Source: Deltaproteobacteria bacterium (GTDB lineage: Bacteria; Myxococcota_A; Bradymonadia; UBA7976; VGTA01). From it: a stretch of DNA of 7,116 nt. The stretch is taken from the NCBI GenBank assembly GCA_016874875.1, contig VGTA01000154.1:1-7116 (forward strand). The letters run 5' to 3'. The translations under genes and the position numbers were made by a program. A model generated the notes under the pieces. It saw only the letters and a list, made by a program, of their open reading frames with translations, was not told the origin of the DNA and did no database searches. Of this stretch, positions 1 to 7,116 are shown piece by piece (the stretch's first letter is position 1; every line of letters starts with the position of its first letter).

Positions 1-212
1 GCGTGGGGGGTGTGGGGCGCGGTGGGGCCCAGGAGGCGCTCCCAGGGGCGCAGCGGGCGGGCGGCGGTGAGGACGCCGAGGGCGCCCCCCTCCCCGGCGG
101 GCGCGGAGCGGTAGACGCGCAGCTCCTCGCCCTCCGCCGCGAGGAGGGCGGCGAGGCGGTCAAAGAAGTCGAGGCGGTAGCTCGGCAGCTCCTCTTGGAC
201 GATGATCAGCAC
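1..212 (-). CDS. Probable glycosyltransferase (GT-B type), N-terminal 70 residues only; 3' end outside window
   Basis: The frame is open from the GTG at 212-210 to the window edge and gives 70 residues. They begin V-L-I-I-V-Q-E-E-L-P-S-Y-R-L-D-F-F-D-R-L: a hydrophobic beta strand, a Q-E-x-L-P-x-Y-R segment, then F-F-D-x-L and an amphipathic helix. This is the usual opening of GT-B glycosyltransferases (family 4-like, first Rossmann domain), where the acceptor-binding half begins. Such enzymes move a sugar from an activated donor to an acceptor in the cytoplasm, often for polysaccharide or lipid glycan synthesis. GTG is chosen because an AGGAGG lies 5 nt upstream and a stop codon (TGA at 239-237) closes the frame just above, leaving no other ATG or GTG start. 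The donor-binding domain is outside the window, so substrate and family are unknown. It lies 59 bp after the large lipoprotein gene on the same strand and could be co-transcribed with it. The gene call is fairly sure; the glycosyltransferase assignment is moderate. Confidence 0.62.
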   Translation of the reverse strand, partial: MLIIVQEELPSYRLDFFDRLAALLAAEGEELRVYRSAPAGEGGALGVLTAARPLRPWERLLGPTAPHTPH

Positions 213-217
213 GGGGT

Positions 218-223
218 CCTCCT
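218..223 (-). promoter_or_regulatory. Shine-Dalgarno AGGAGG for the GTG-started glycosyltransferase-like gene
   Basis: A perfect AGGAGG on the minus strand sits 5 nt before the GTG at 212-210 and decides the start of a gene that has no ATG. The surrounding 59-bp gap (213-271) is otherwise a C-rich stretch on the coding strand with no evident hairpin terminator or promoter. Read-through from the lipoprotein gene is therefore the simplest expectation. Confidence 0.75.
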
Positions 224-271
224 GCGTGAGGCGGGCTCACGCCGCGGCGAGGGGGGCGGGGGGGCGGGCGC

Positions 272-3200
272 TCACTGGAAGAGCTGCACCTGTTCCATGA
301 CATCTAGGTACGGGTCCACGCCGCGCAGCTCGCGCGCCGACTGCGTCGCCCCGTCCACCACGTAGAGGCGGTCGAGCTCGGGGAGCCAGCGCAGGGCGGT
401 GGGCAAGACCGCCACGCCGCTCAGGCGGCGCGTGAGCGCGCCGGAGAGCACGAGCCACTCGTAGCGCGCCCCCGCCATGAGCGGCAGCGCCCCCGCCGGC
501 ACGCCGCTCCGCCCCGGCGCCGCGGGGCGGAAGCCGAGGCGGAACGTCAGCCACTCCCCCTCGTAGGTCTCCCCCAGGCGCGCGCGCCCCACCCGCCGCG
601 CCGCGAGGCGCGCCTCGTCCTGCGCGCAGCGCCCCCCCCGGCTCACCCAGGGGTGGCGGTAGCCCTGCGCGTCGCTCTCGAGCAGCCACTGCCCCTCGCC
701 GGCGCGCACCTCATACGAGATCGCCTGCGCGGCGCAGGCGAAGGGGGGCGGGGGCAGGGGGCGCGCGAGGAGGGGCGCGGGCTGCGCGGGGGCCGCCCCG
801 AGCTGCGGCGCGTAGCTCTCGCGGGAGTCCTGCGCGAGCACGAGGGCGCGGCGCGTCACGCTCACCACGCGGTAGCGCAGCGGCGCGAGCCCCTCGCTGG
901 GGCTGCGGCGCAGGTAGGGCGCGCAGGCGGCGCTCGCCGCCGCCTCCTGGTCGCGCGGGTAAAAGCGCTCCGCCACCCACAGGTCCCCCGGCTCAACCCC
1001 GAGCGCGCAGAAGTCGCGCTCGTAGTCCACCAGCGTCCAGGACTCCTCGTCGCCGCGCGAGAAGTACCCCGCGCGACTCGCCGCGCCGGGCAGCGCCCCC
1101 TCGTAGGTGAGGGCAAAGCGCCCCGCCGCGATGGCGCTCGGGTCCCCCTCCGTCACCCGGATCCCCTCGTAGGAGTCCACGTAGGACGCTAGGCGCCCCT
1201 CCGTCTCCCCCTCGGGCTCCTCGCCCCCCGCCGCGCGCTCTCCTACCAGGCGGCACGCTCCGCGCGCGGCGTCCTCCGCGCTCACCCCCTCGAGGCCGTC
1301 GTCGCGCTCGCCGCCCGCCCCCACCAGCGCGCAGAGCGCCGGGTGGCGGTCGGGGTCGAGATTCACCGGCACGCCCGACAGCGAGAGGGCGGGCGACTCG
1401 GCGCGGTTGGTCTGCGAGCGCGCGTCGCGCGCCACGCTCCACTCCTCCTCGAGGCGCGGGTAGCGCCCCGCGTCCACAAACACCTGCGGGTCCCCTTGCC
1501 CCCGCTCCCCGCCCGGCGCGCGCAGGTCGAGGGGGGGCAGCGCGTCGAGGTCCTCGGCGGCGAGCGCCTCCGCGGCGGCGCGCGGGAGGGCGGGCAGGCG
1601 CACGCGGGGGTCGTAGGGGACCTCCCCGGCGAAGGGCGCGAGGGCGGGCAGGGCGAAGGCGCGCCCCGCGCGGACCACGTAGAAGGCGCTCGCCTCCACG
1701 CCCTCCCCGCTCTCCGCCGCCGCCCCGCGCGCGAACACCGGCTCCCCGCGCGCCGTGCGCAGCGCCTCGGGCGCGGTGAGGTGCACGGCGCCGAGCGCGC
1801 CGTCCGCCCCCACAAAGAAGAGGGTGGCGAGCGCCCCCGCGCCGCGCACCTCCATCGCCAGCGGCGACACGGGGCGCGTGATGAGGCGCGCCGCGAGGGG
1901 CTCCTCCGAGAGCGTCAGCGCCGCGATGGCGCCGGCGGGGGTGGGGGCGTAGGCGACGGGGGTGAGCCCCTCGGGCAGCTCGAGGGCGGCGGTGAGGAGG
2001 GCGCTCACGCCCAGCTCCACGCGGTCGCCCGCCTCGCTGCGGTCGGCGGCGAAGGCGCACTCGGGGTCGCCGCCGCCCGCCGCGTCAAAGTCCACGCGCC
2101 CGTCGGCGTCGTTGTCCACCCCGTCTGCGCACTGCGGGGCGCGCTCAAAGGCGTAGCGCGCCGCCGCCTGCGCGTCAAAGCAGCCTGGGTCCTCCCCGTC
2201 GGCGAGCCCATCGCTGTCGTTGTCGAGGCCGTCGAGGCAGGGCGCCGCGCCCGCGCCCTCGTCCCCAAAGAACGCGCGCCCGACCCCCTCCCCGCGCGGC
2301 GCGCAGTCGTCGTCGTCGAGGTCCACGCGCCCGTCGCCGTCGTTGTCCACGCCGTCGAGGCACGACGCGCGCTCCTCCTGCTCCCCCTCGTCGTTATCGG
2401 CGTCCTGCGCGCAGCCGGGGTCGGCGCGGTCCACGCGCCCGTCGCCGTCGTTGTCGGCGCCGTCGTCGCAGGCGGGGGGCGCCCCCGCGGGCCACTCATA
2501 GGCGGGCGCGCACGAGGAGTCCTCCGCGCGCGACAGATAGGCGTCCGCGCAGGCGTCGAGGGCGCCGAGGCGCGCCTCGCGGCGGGCGGCGGCGGCGCGG
2601 GCGGGGTCGGGCTCAGCGAGGTCGAGGACGCTCACCGCAGCCTCGTCGGCGTGCGCCGCCACCAGGTAGCGCCCCGTGGGGTCCACGCTCAGGCGGCTCA
2701 GCGGCACCGCCTCGCCCCCCTCGCCGCGCGTGAGCCGCCACCGGCGGGTCACCGCCTCCCCCAGCGACACCACGCCGTCGAGGGCGGGCGCCTCCCCGGC
2801 GAGGGCAGCGTCGAGCGCGAGGGAGAGCGCGTCGAGGTCCACCTCCACCACCTCGTCCTCAAGGGGGGCGAGCAGGTAGCCGAGCGCCGCGCTCCCGCCC
2901 TCGGGGAGCGGCGAGGTGCGCGCGGGCCACACCGCCAGCGACGACAGCGGCCCCACCCCGAGGTCCACGTTCAGCTGAGGGCGAATCGACCCGTGGTCGC
3001 GGGTGAGCGCCAAGAGCCCCTCGGCGCCCCGCGCCGCGATGAGCAGGTCGCCGTAGGGGTGCATGGCCACCCCGGCGAGGAGCCCCCCCGCGGTGAAGTG
3101 CGTCACGCCGGGGATGGTGCCGTCCACGTCGAGAATCTGGCGCGCCCCGCCCTCCAGCCGCGCCACCGCCACCTTGCCCTGCGTCTCGCTGGCGAGGTAG

Positions 3201-3475
3201 GCGACCAGGCGCGCGTCGGGGTGGCGGGCGGCGCACTCCTCCGCGCTTAGGCGCGTGAGCGCGCGCCCCCCGTCGGCGCCGAGCGGCGCCTCGAGGCAGC
3301 CGCAGGAGTCGAGCGGGAGGGGGCGCAGGGCGCCCTCGGGCCCCTCCACGCAGCGAAAGACGACGTCGGAGGCGCCGGCGAGGGCGGCGGTGGGGGGGGT
3401 GGGCGTGGCGTTGCAGGCGGCCAGCGAGAGCAGCAGCAGGGGGCGCGCGAGGCGCGGCGGGGGGGGGGTGCCCAT
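272..3475 (-). CDS. Large lipoprotein (1067 aa) with beta-propeller-like regions and four MopE-like metal-binding repeats
   Basis: The N-terminus is a lipoprotein signal: short leader, Leu-rich core, lipobox L-A-A-C with Cys21 as the lipidation site. Asn at +2 argues against inner-membrane retention, so an outer-membrane or surface location is likely. Cysteines 42, 58, 60 and 81 could form disulfides. Residues about 88-290 contain beta-propeller-like strands (for example V-A-M-H-P-Y-G-D-L-L-I-A-A-R and L-S-V-D-P-T-G-R-Y-L-V-A-A-H). Residues 336-473 hold four Cys-flanked DGxDNDxDGxxD repeats. About 500-625 looks propeller-like again. The C-terminal 430 residues are Cys-containing and beta-rich, with no family I can name. 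The final segment (L-P-E-L-D-R-L-Y-V-V-D-G) may close a propeller. The start ATG overlaps the upstream stop as TGATG and has GAGGAG 8 nt ahead, implying translational coupling. No catalytic motif is visible; a structural, binding or calcium-stabilised surface role is inference. Gene and export calls are strong; function is unknown. Confidence 0.85.
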   Translation of the reverse strand: MGTPPPPRLARPLLLLSLAACNATPTPPTAALAGASDVVFRCVEGPEGALRPLPLDSCGCLEAPLGADGGRALTRLSAEECAARHPDARLVAYLASETQGKVAVARLEGGARQILDVDGTIPGVTHFTAGGLLAGVAMHPYGDLLIAARGAEGLLALTRDHGSIRPQLNVDLGVGPLSSLAVWPARTSPLPEGGSAALGYLLAPLEDEVVEVDLDALSLALDAALAGEAPALDGVVSLGEAVTRRWRLTRGEGGEAVPLSRLSVDPTGRYLVAAHADEAAVSVLDLAEPDPARAAAARREARLGALDACADAYLSRAEDSSCAPAYEWPAGAPPACDDGADNDGDGRVDRADPGCAQDADNDEGEQEERASCLDGVDNDGDGRVDLDDDDCAPRGEGVGRAFFGDEGAGAAPCLDGLDNDSDGLADGEDPGCFDAQAAARYAFERAPQCADGVDNDADGRVDFDAAGGGDPECAFAADRSEAGDRVELGVSALLTAALELPEGLTPVAYAPTPAGAIAALTLSEEPLAARLITRPVSPLAMEVRGAGALATLFFVGADGALGAVHLTAPEALRTARGEPVFARGAAAESGEGVEASAFYVVRAGRAFALPALAPFAGEVPYDPRVRLPALPRAAAEALAAEDLDALPPLDLRAPGGERGQGDPQVFVDAGRYPRLEEEWSVARDARSQTNRAESPALSLSGVPVNLDPDRHPALCALVGAGGERDDGLEGVSAEDAARGACRLVGERAAGGEEPEGETEGRLASYVDSYEGIRVTEGDPSAIAAGRFALTYEGALPGAASRAGYFSRGDEESWTLVDYERDFCALGVEPGDLWVAERFYPRDQEAAASAACAPYLRRSPSEGLAPLRYRVVSVTRRALVLAQDSRESYAPQLGAAPAQPAPLLARPLPPPPFACAAQAISYEVRAGEGQWLLESDAQGYRHPWVSRGGRCAQDEARLAARRVGRARLGETYEGEWLTFRLGFRPAAPGRSGVPAGALPLMAGARYEWLVLSGALTRRLSGVAVLPTALRWLPELDRLYVVDGATQSARELRGVDPYLDVMEQVQLFQ
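2057..2470 (-). repeat. Four Cys-flanked acidic DGxDNDxDGxxD repeats (MopE-like putative metal-binding motif) inside the large lipoprotein
   Basis: The repeats run Cys336-Cys355, Cys372-Cys391, Cys413-Cys432 and Cys449-Cys473. The first three are exactly C-x18-C. The fourth is C-x23-C because of a small Ala-Ala-Gly-Gly-Gly insertion. Each contains D-G-x-D-N-D-x-D-G-x-x-D. The acidic spacing resembles calcium-binding DxDxDG loops and the 'putative metal-binding motif' family named after MopE (PF11617 as I recall it). Repeats 1, 2 and 4 are nearly identical at DNA level over about 27 bases around the DNDGDG codons, suggesting recent duplication or gene conversion. Metal binding is inferred from family knowledge, not shown. 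Confidence 0.85.
3392..3399 (-). repeat. C8 homopolymer near the 5' end of the large lipoprotein gene
   Basis: Eight consecutive C on the coding strand (G8 on the plus strand) fall in the Thr-Pro-Pro codons just after the lipidated Cys21. Together with the C10 tract upstream this gives two slippage-prone runs within the first 28 codons. Confidence 0.8.
3459..3468 (-). repeat. C10 homopolymer in codons 3-6 of the large lipoprotein gene
   Basis: Ten consecutive C on the coding strand, within the Thr-Pro-Pro-Pro codons of the signal peptide. A one-base change would move translation into another frame that stays open for roughly 200 codons but lacks the lipobox and repeats, so the lipoprotein would be lost. 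Homopolymers are also assembly-error hot spots in such GC-rich DNA. Confidence 0.8.
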
Positions 3476-4812
3476 CAGCGCGACTCCTCGGCGGCGGCGG
3501 GGAGGGTGGCGAGCGCCTCAAAGCGCGTCGGGGAGCCGGGCTCGAGGTCGATGACGCTCACGCTGTGGTCCTTGAAGTTGGTCACGAAGCCGCGCAGGCG
3601 GCCCTGCGCGTCGGGCAAGAAGGCGACGTCGTTGGGGGAGCGCGACACGCGCACGCGCGCCACCACCGCGAGGCGGCGCGGGTCCACCACCGCCACGGCG
3701 TCGTCGTCGAGGGTGGTCACGTACACGAGCCCCTGCCCGAGGGCGTCCACGGCGCGGTCCGCGGCGCCGCGGTAGAGGCCGTCGGGCGCGCGGCCCTCTC
3801 CGGGGCGCAGGCCCGCCACGCGCACCACGTTGGCCTGCCGCCCCACCGGAATCACGGCCAGCAGCGCGCCGCGCGGCTCGCCGCTCGGCCCCAGCGAGGC
3901 GTCATAGACGCGCAGCGCCCCCTCCGACGCGCTCGCCACATACATGAGCGTCCCGTCGGCGCTCAGCGCCACCCCGCGGCTCTCCCCCACCACGCCGCTC
4001 GCGCTCACGGTCACCGCGCGCCCCGCGCTCAGGCGGCAGCCGCCGTCGAGGGCGGGGGCGGCGCTCACCACCTGCAGGCGCTGCCCGGCGCGGTCGGTGA
4101 CGAACGCCGACCCCGAGGCAGGGTGCTGCGCCACGTAGCTCGCCCCCCCGAGGGCGCTGAGGCAGTCAAAGGCGGGCAGGCCGCTCGGCGCCTCCTCGGG
4201 GCTCAGGAAGCGCCAGCGCGAGAGCACGCCGCGGTCGAGGTGGGTGAGCAGGAGGCCCTGCGCGTCCACGCTCAGCCCAAAGGGCGACGAGGGCATGGGC
4301 TGCGTCCCCGCCGCGCGCGCCGTGTGACTCTCGCCGCAGCGCCGCGCCCCCGGCGCCTGGCCGCAGGAGATGTGCGTGGGGGCGTCGCCCTCATCGGCGC
4401 GGATCTCAAACGACGTGAGGGAGGCGTCGTCGCGGCTGGCCACGTACCCAAAGAGCGGCCCGTCGCAGGCCCGCGCCCCCTCCTCGCAGCCGCGGCGCGC
4501 GAGGCGCAGCTCGCCGGCGAACAGCCCCACCTCCACCGTGGCCGCCGGCAGCAGGCGCCCCTCAAAGGAGTCGAGCGCCATGACCGTGCTGGCGTTGTAG
4601 GCGCGGTCGAACACGGAGTTGGTGAGGTAGAGGTAGCGCCCCTCCGGGTGCGCGGCGATGGCGAGGGGGAAGTAGGGCACATCGGCGGGGGGCGTGAAGC
4701 CCCGCTCCTCCACCCCGCACCCAGCGAGGGCCGCGAGCGTGAGCGCGGGCGCGAGGGCTAGGGCGCGCGGCGTGGGCGCGCGGGCGGGGCGCGGGTGAGC
4801 GCGGTGTGACAT
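3475..4812 (-). CDS. Beta-propeller (YncE-like) lipoprotein, 445 aa
   Basis: The N-terminus has several Arg residues, a hydrophobic Ala/Leu core and a canonical lipobox L-A-G-C with Cys32 as lipidation site. Gly at +2 is compatible with outer-membrane sorting. Several beta-propeller blades in the style of YncE or lactonase-like propellers follow. Recurrent strands with small hydrophobic residues, an x-D-G-x-x-x-Y-V-A turn and V-x-V-x-D endings appear at about 48-65, 225-250, 288-305, 361-378 and 394-423. Examples are V-A-L-S-A-D-G-T-L-M-Y-V-A-S and D-A-V-A-V-V-D-P-R-R-L. Cys108/Cys116 and Cys150/Cys159 could be disulfide pairs. No catalytic residues are recognisable, so binding or scaffolding is as likely as enzymology. 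The start ATG has AGGAGGT 4 nt upstream. A promoter-like sequence lies in the 83-bp gap before it. The next gene begins in its stop codon, so the two lipoproteins are probably made together. Gene and export calls are strong; the propeller call is moderate to strong. Confidence 0.87.
   Translation of the reverse strand: MSHRAHPRPARAPTPRALALAPALTLAALAGCGVEERGFTPPADVPYFPLAIAAHPEGRYLYLTNSVFDRAYNASTVMALDSFEGRLLPAATVEVGLFAGELRLARRGCEEGARACDGPLFGYVASRDDASLTSFEIRADEGDAPTHISCGQAPGARRCGESHTARAAGTQPMPSSPFGLSVDAQGLLLTHLDRGVLSRWRFLSPEEAPSGLPAFDCLSALGGASYVAQHPASGSAFVTDRAGQRLQVVSAAPALDGGCRLSAGRAVTVSASGVVGESRGVALSADGTLMYVASASEGALRVYDASLGPSGEPRGALLAVIPVGRQANVVRVAGLRPGEGRAPDGLYRGAADRAVDALGQGLVYVTTLDDDAVAVVDPRRLAVVARVRVSRSPNDVAFLPDAQGRLRGFVTNFKDHSVSVIDLEPGSPTRFEALATLPAAAEESR
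3484..3489 (-). promoter_or_regulatory. Shine-Dalgarno GAGGAG for the large lipoprotein gene, inside the upstream coding region
   Basis: GAGGAG on the minus strand sits 8 nt before the ATG at 3475 and lies within the last codons of the preceding lipoprotein gene (it spells part of its Glu-Glu-Ser ending). With the 1-nt TGATG overlap it supports termination-reinitiation coupling. Confidence 0.65.
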
Positions 4813-4816
4813 GGCG

Positions 4817-4823
4817 ACCTCCT
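4817..4823 (-). promoter_or_regulatory. Shine-Dalgarno AGGAGGT for the 445-aa lipoprotein
   Basis: A seven-base SD on the minus strand, 4 nt from the ATG at 4812-4810, confirms this start over any internal one and places the full lipoprotein signal in the product. Confidence 0.75.
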
Positions 4824-4838
4824 GTGTGGCAGGGGGCT

Positions 4839-4867
4839 GTTTTAGCGGAAACGGCGCCCGCCCTCAA
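4839..4867 (-). promoter_or_regulatory. Candidate sigma70-type promoter for the lipoprotein pair
   Basis: On the minus strand TTGAGG (4867-4862) and TAAAAC (4844-4839) are separated by exactly 17 nt, matching 4 of 6 bases in each consensus box. They sit in the least GC-rich stretch of the window, about 27 nt upstream of the ATG, so a leader of about 20 nt carrying the SD would result. The match is imperfect and the call is by eye only; a GC-rich genome may use other sigma factors. Confidence 0.4.
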
Positions 4868-4879
4868 GAACCGCTCAAG
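4863..4879 (-). repeat. Direct repeat CTTGAG x2, 11 bp apart, overlapping the candidate -35 box
   Basis: CTTGAG occurs at 4868-4863 and at 4879-4874 on the minus strand, one helical turn apart. The proximal copy covers the candidate -35 box. This geometry fits a binding site for a tandem or dimeric regulator but could be chance in a short gap. Confidence 0.35.
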
Positions 4880-4895
4880 CACTCAGGGGGAGGCG

Positions 4896-6178
<1,283 letters not shown>

Positions 6179-6182
<4 letters not shown>

Positions 6183-7116
6183 ACCTCCACCTCCACGCCC
6201 CAGTGGCGCAGGAGCGCCTTGCAGATGGACGACACGCTCCGCTGGCCGGGGGGGACCGTCACGCACGCGCGCCCAAGCGTCGCCGCGGCGCCCTTGTAGT
6301 GGGCGCTCATGGAGTGCGGGAGCGCCATGCCCCCCCACAGGAGCACCCCTGCCGCCTGCCCCACCTGCGCGGTGGCGGCGGCGTGCGCGCTGCTCTGGGT
6401 GTTGGGGGCAAAGCTCCACGCGGGGCCCGCCACCTCGCGCGCGTGCTGCTTGAGCGCCTCGTAGTTGGCCTCCTCACCCCCCACGAGCAGCCACGGCGCC
6501 GCCTGGGCTCCGCGCGCGCGCCACTCCTGCGCGAGGCGCTTGTACCAGCGGCGGTTGTCGTTGCCCTGGCACACGGCGCACTGCTCCGCGCTCACCTCGA
6601 TGAGCCCGAGCGGCGCCCGCGGCGCCGCCACCGTCGCGCACAGCTCGTCGCTGCAGATGAGCGAGAAGCCCCGCAAGAGGAGACTCGCGTCATCGAGCTT
6701 GAGGCGATACAGGAGCTCGGGCCCGCGGGCGGGGTGGTGGAGCGCCTCAAAGAGGGCGTAGAGGGCGTCGCGCTCAATGAGCCCAAAGTTGGAGAGCTCC
6801 TCCCAGATGAGCGTGGGCGCGGGCGCCTCGTCTGGCGGGGGCGCCTGGGGCGGGCGCGGCGGCTCGGCGGCGGGGCGGCGCGCCTCCACCTGCTCGAGCG
6901 CCGCCTTGAGCCCCTTGTTGTCCACCTCCGCGAGCTTGAGCCGCTCGCGCTGAGCGTGGAACTTGGAGAGGAGGTCTTCGTATTGGCGCTTGTAGTAGCT
7001 CTCGCTAAAGGTCTGGGCGGGGGCGGGCGCGGGGGGCGCGGGGGGCGCGGGGGGCGCGGGGGGCGCGGGGGGCGCGGGGGGCGCGGGGGGCGCGGGGGGC
7101 CTCGCGGGCGTGGCGG
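6179..7116 (-). CDS. DUF2325-like protein with Pro-Ala repeat and coiled coil; 5' end outside window (311 residues visible)
   Basis: The frame is open to the window edge with no good start inside. The GTG at 6925 lacks a spaced SD and lies within conserved-looking coiled coil, so the gene begins upstream. Visible residues 6-29 are eight Pro-Pro-Ala units. About 35-80 is charged and helical (Y-Y-K-R-Q-Y-E-D-L-L-S-K-F), probably coiled coil, followed by a second Pro-rich linker. Residues 102-175 form an uncharacterised domain. Cys154/Cys159 and Cys179-x2-Cys182 could bind metal, and the latter sits in C-A-V-C-Q-G-N-D-N-R-R. Residues about 208-305 resemble DUF2325: a strand W-L-L-V-G-G-E-E-A-N-Y-E-A-L, then L-L-W-G-G, H-S-M-S-A-H-Y-K and a terminal S-V-S-S-I-C-K-A-L helix. 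No signal peptide is visible and a cytoplasmic site is expected. Its biochemical role is unknown. Its TGA overlaps the next gene's GTG. The DUF2325 call is from recalled family pattern and needs a profile search. Confidence 0.68.
6189..6194 (-). promoter_or_regulatory. Shine-Dalgarno GGAGGT for the phytase-like gene, within the end of the upstream gene
   Basis: GGAGGTGGAGGT directly precedes the GTG at 6182. The first copy (6194-6189) is 6 nt from the start. The same bases encode most of the Val-Glu-Val-Glu-Val ending of the upstream protein, and with the GTGA overlap this supports coupled translation from a start well inside the longer open frame. Confidence 0.7.
7028..7099 (-). repeat. Eight tandem 9-bp units encoding (Pro-Pro-Ala)8
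   Basis: Perfect 9-bp units (GGGGGGCGC on the plus strand, one unit slightly phase-shifted at the end) encode eight Pro-Pro-Ala triplets near the N-terminal side of the DUF2325-like protein. Being a multiple of three, copy changes keep the frame. The plus strand carries many regularly spaced G6 runs, capable on paper of G-quadruplex formation. Confidence 0.9.

Noticed and set aside
213..271. Possible terminator after the large lipoprotein gene
   Set aside because: The gap is G/C-homopolymeric, but I see no convincing inverted repeat followed by a T run.
237..689. 150-codon minus-strand frame ending just before the glycosyltransferase-like gene
   Set aside because: It overlaps the conserved C-terminal part of the large lipoprotein in another frame, is Arg/Ala/Gly-rich, and has no domain or SD.
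2057..2470. Possible CRISPR-like array from the recurring ~27-base DNA identities
   Set aside because: The repeats are in-frame coding units of a protein motif with irregular spacing and coding sequence between them.
1343..3250. 635-codon open frame on the plus strand
   Set aside because: It is antisense to the large lipoprotein, rich in Arg, Gly, His and Val with no recognisable domain, and has no SD. Such frames arise because GC-rich third positions avoid stops on the opposite strand.
3565..4761. 398-codon open frame on the plus strand
   Set aside because: Antisense to the 445-aa lipoprotein, with the same His/Arg/Gly-rich composition typical of a shadow frame and no domain or start signal.
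6183..6419. Longer version of the phytase-like gene starting at 6419
   Set aside because: The extra 79 codons are Arg/Gly/Pro-rich and overlap the well-supported DUF2325-like frame. The GTG at 6182 has an SD and a proper signal peptide.
6923..6925. Start of the DUF2325-like gene at the GTG at 6925
   Set aside because: The frame continues upstream through a coherent coiled-coil-like segment and a Pro-Pro-Ala tract to the window edge. GGAG abuts this GTG with no spacing.

Overview
The window is extremely GC-rich (well over 70% by eye), and every gene I can support lies on the minus strand. Reading from the high-coordinate end, the order is: a cytoplasmic-looking DUF2325-like protein (start outside the window), an exported phytase-like beta-propeller protein, a beta-propeller lipoprotein, a very large lipoprotein with four MopE-like metal-binding repeats, and the 5' end of a probable glycosyltransferase (cut by the window edge). 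The GC level, the Ala/Pro-rich linkers and the Cys-flanked DGxDNDxDGxxD repeats in lipoproteins point to Myxococcota or a related deltaproteobacterial group. This is inference; nothing in the window fixes the taxon.

Region by region: 7116-6179 holds the DUF2325-like gene, with a (Pro-Pro-Ala)8 tract, a coiled-coil-like stretch, a Cys-bearing middle region and a C-terminal DUF2325-like fold. Its stop overlaps by 4 nt (GTGA) the GTG start of the exported protein at 6182-4896. An 83-bp gap (4813-4895) follows, which carries a plausible sigma70-type promoter, a CTTGAG direct repeat and a strong Shine-Dalgarno (SD) sequence. Two lipoprotein genes come next, 4812-3475 and 3475-272, joined by a TGATG stop/start overlap. 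After a 59-bp gap (213-271) with a strong AGGAGG, the glycosyltransferase-like gene begins at a GTG (212) and runs off the window.

Three consecutive genes encode proteins predicted to leave the cytoplasm, each with beta-propeller-type sequence, and two of them are canonical lipoproteins. A reasonable inference is a cell-envelope or surface module, possibly calcium-dependent, but no enzymatic function or phenotype can be deduced from sequence alone. I found no RNA genes, CRISPR arrays, insertion sequences or integrase-type genes. The long plus-strand open frames are GC-bias shadows of the minus-strand genes. I see no clear novel system. The points most worth checking are the DUF2325-like protein coupled to an exported partner, the metal-repeat lipoprotein pair, and homopolymer/tandem tracts that may vary in length.
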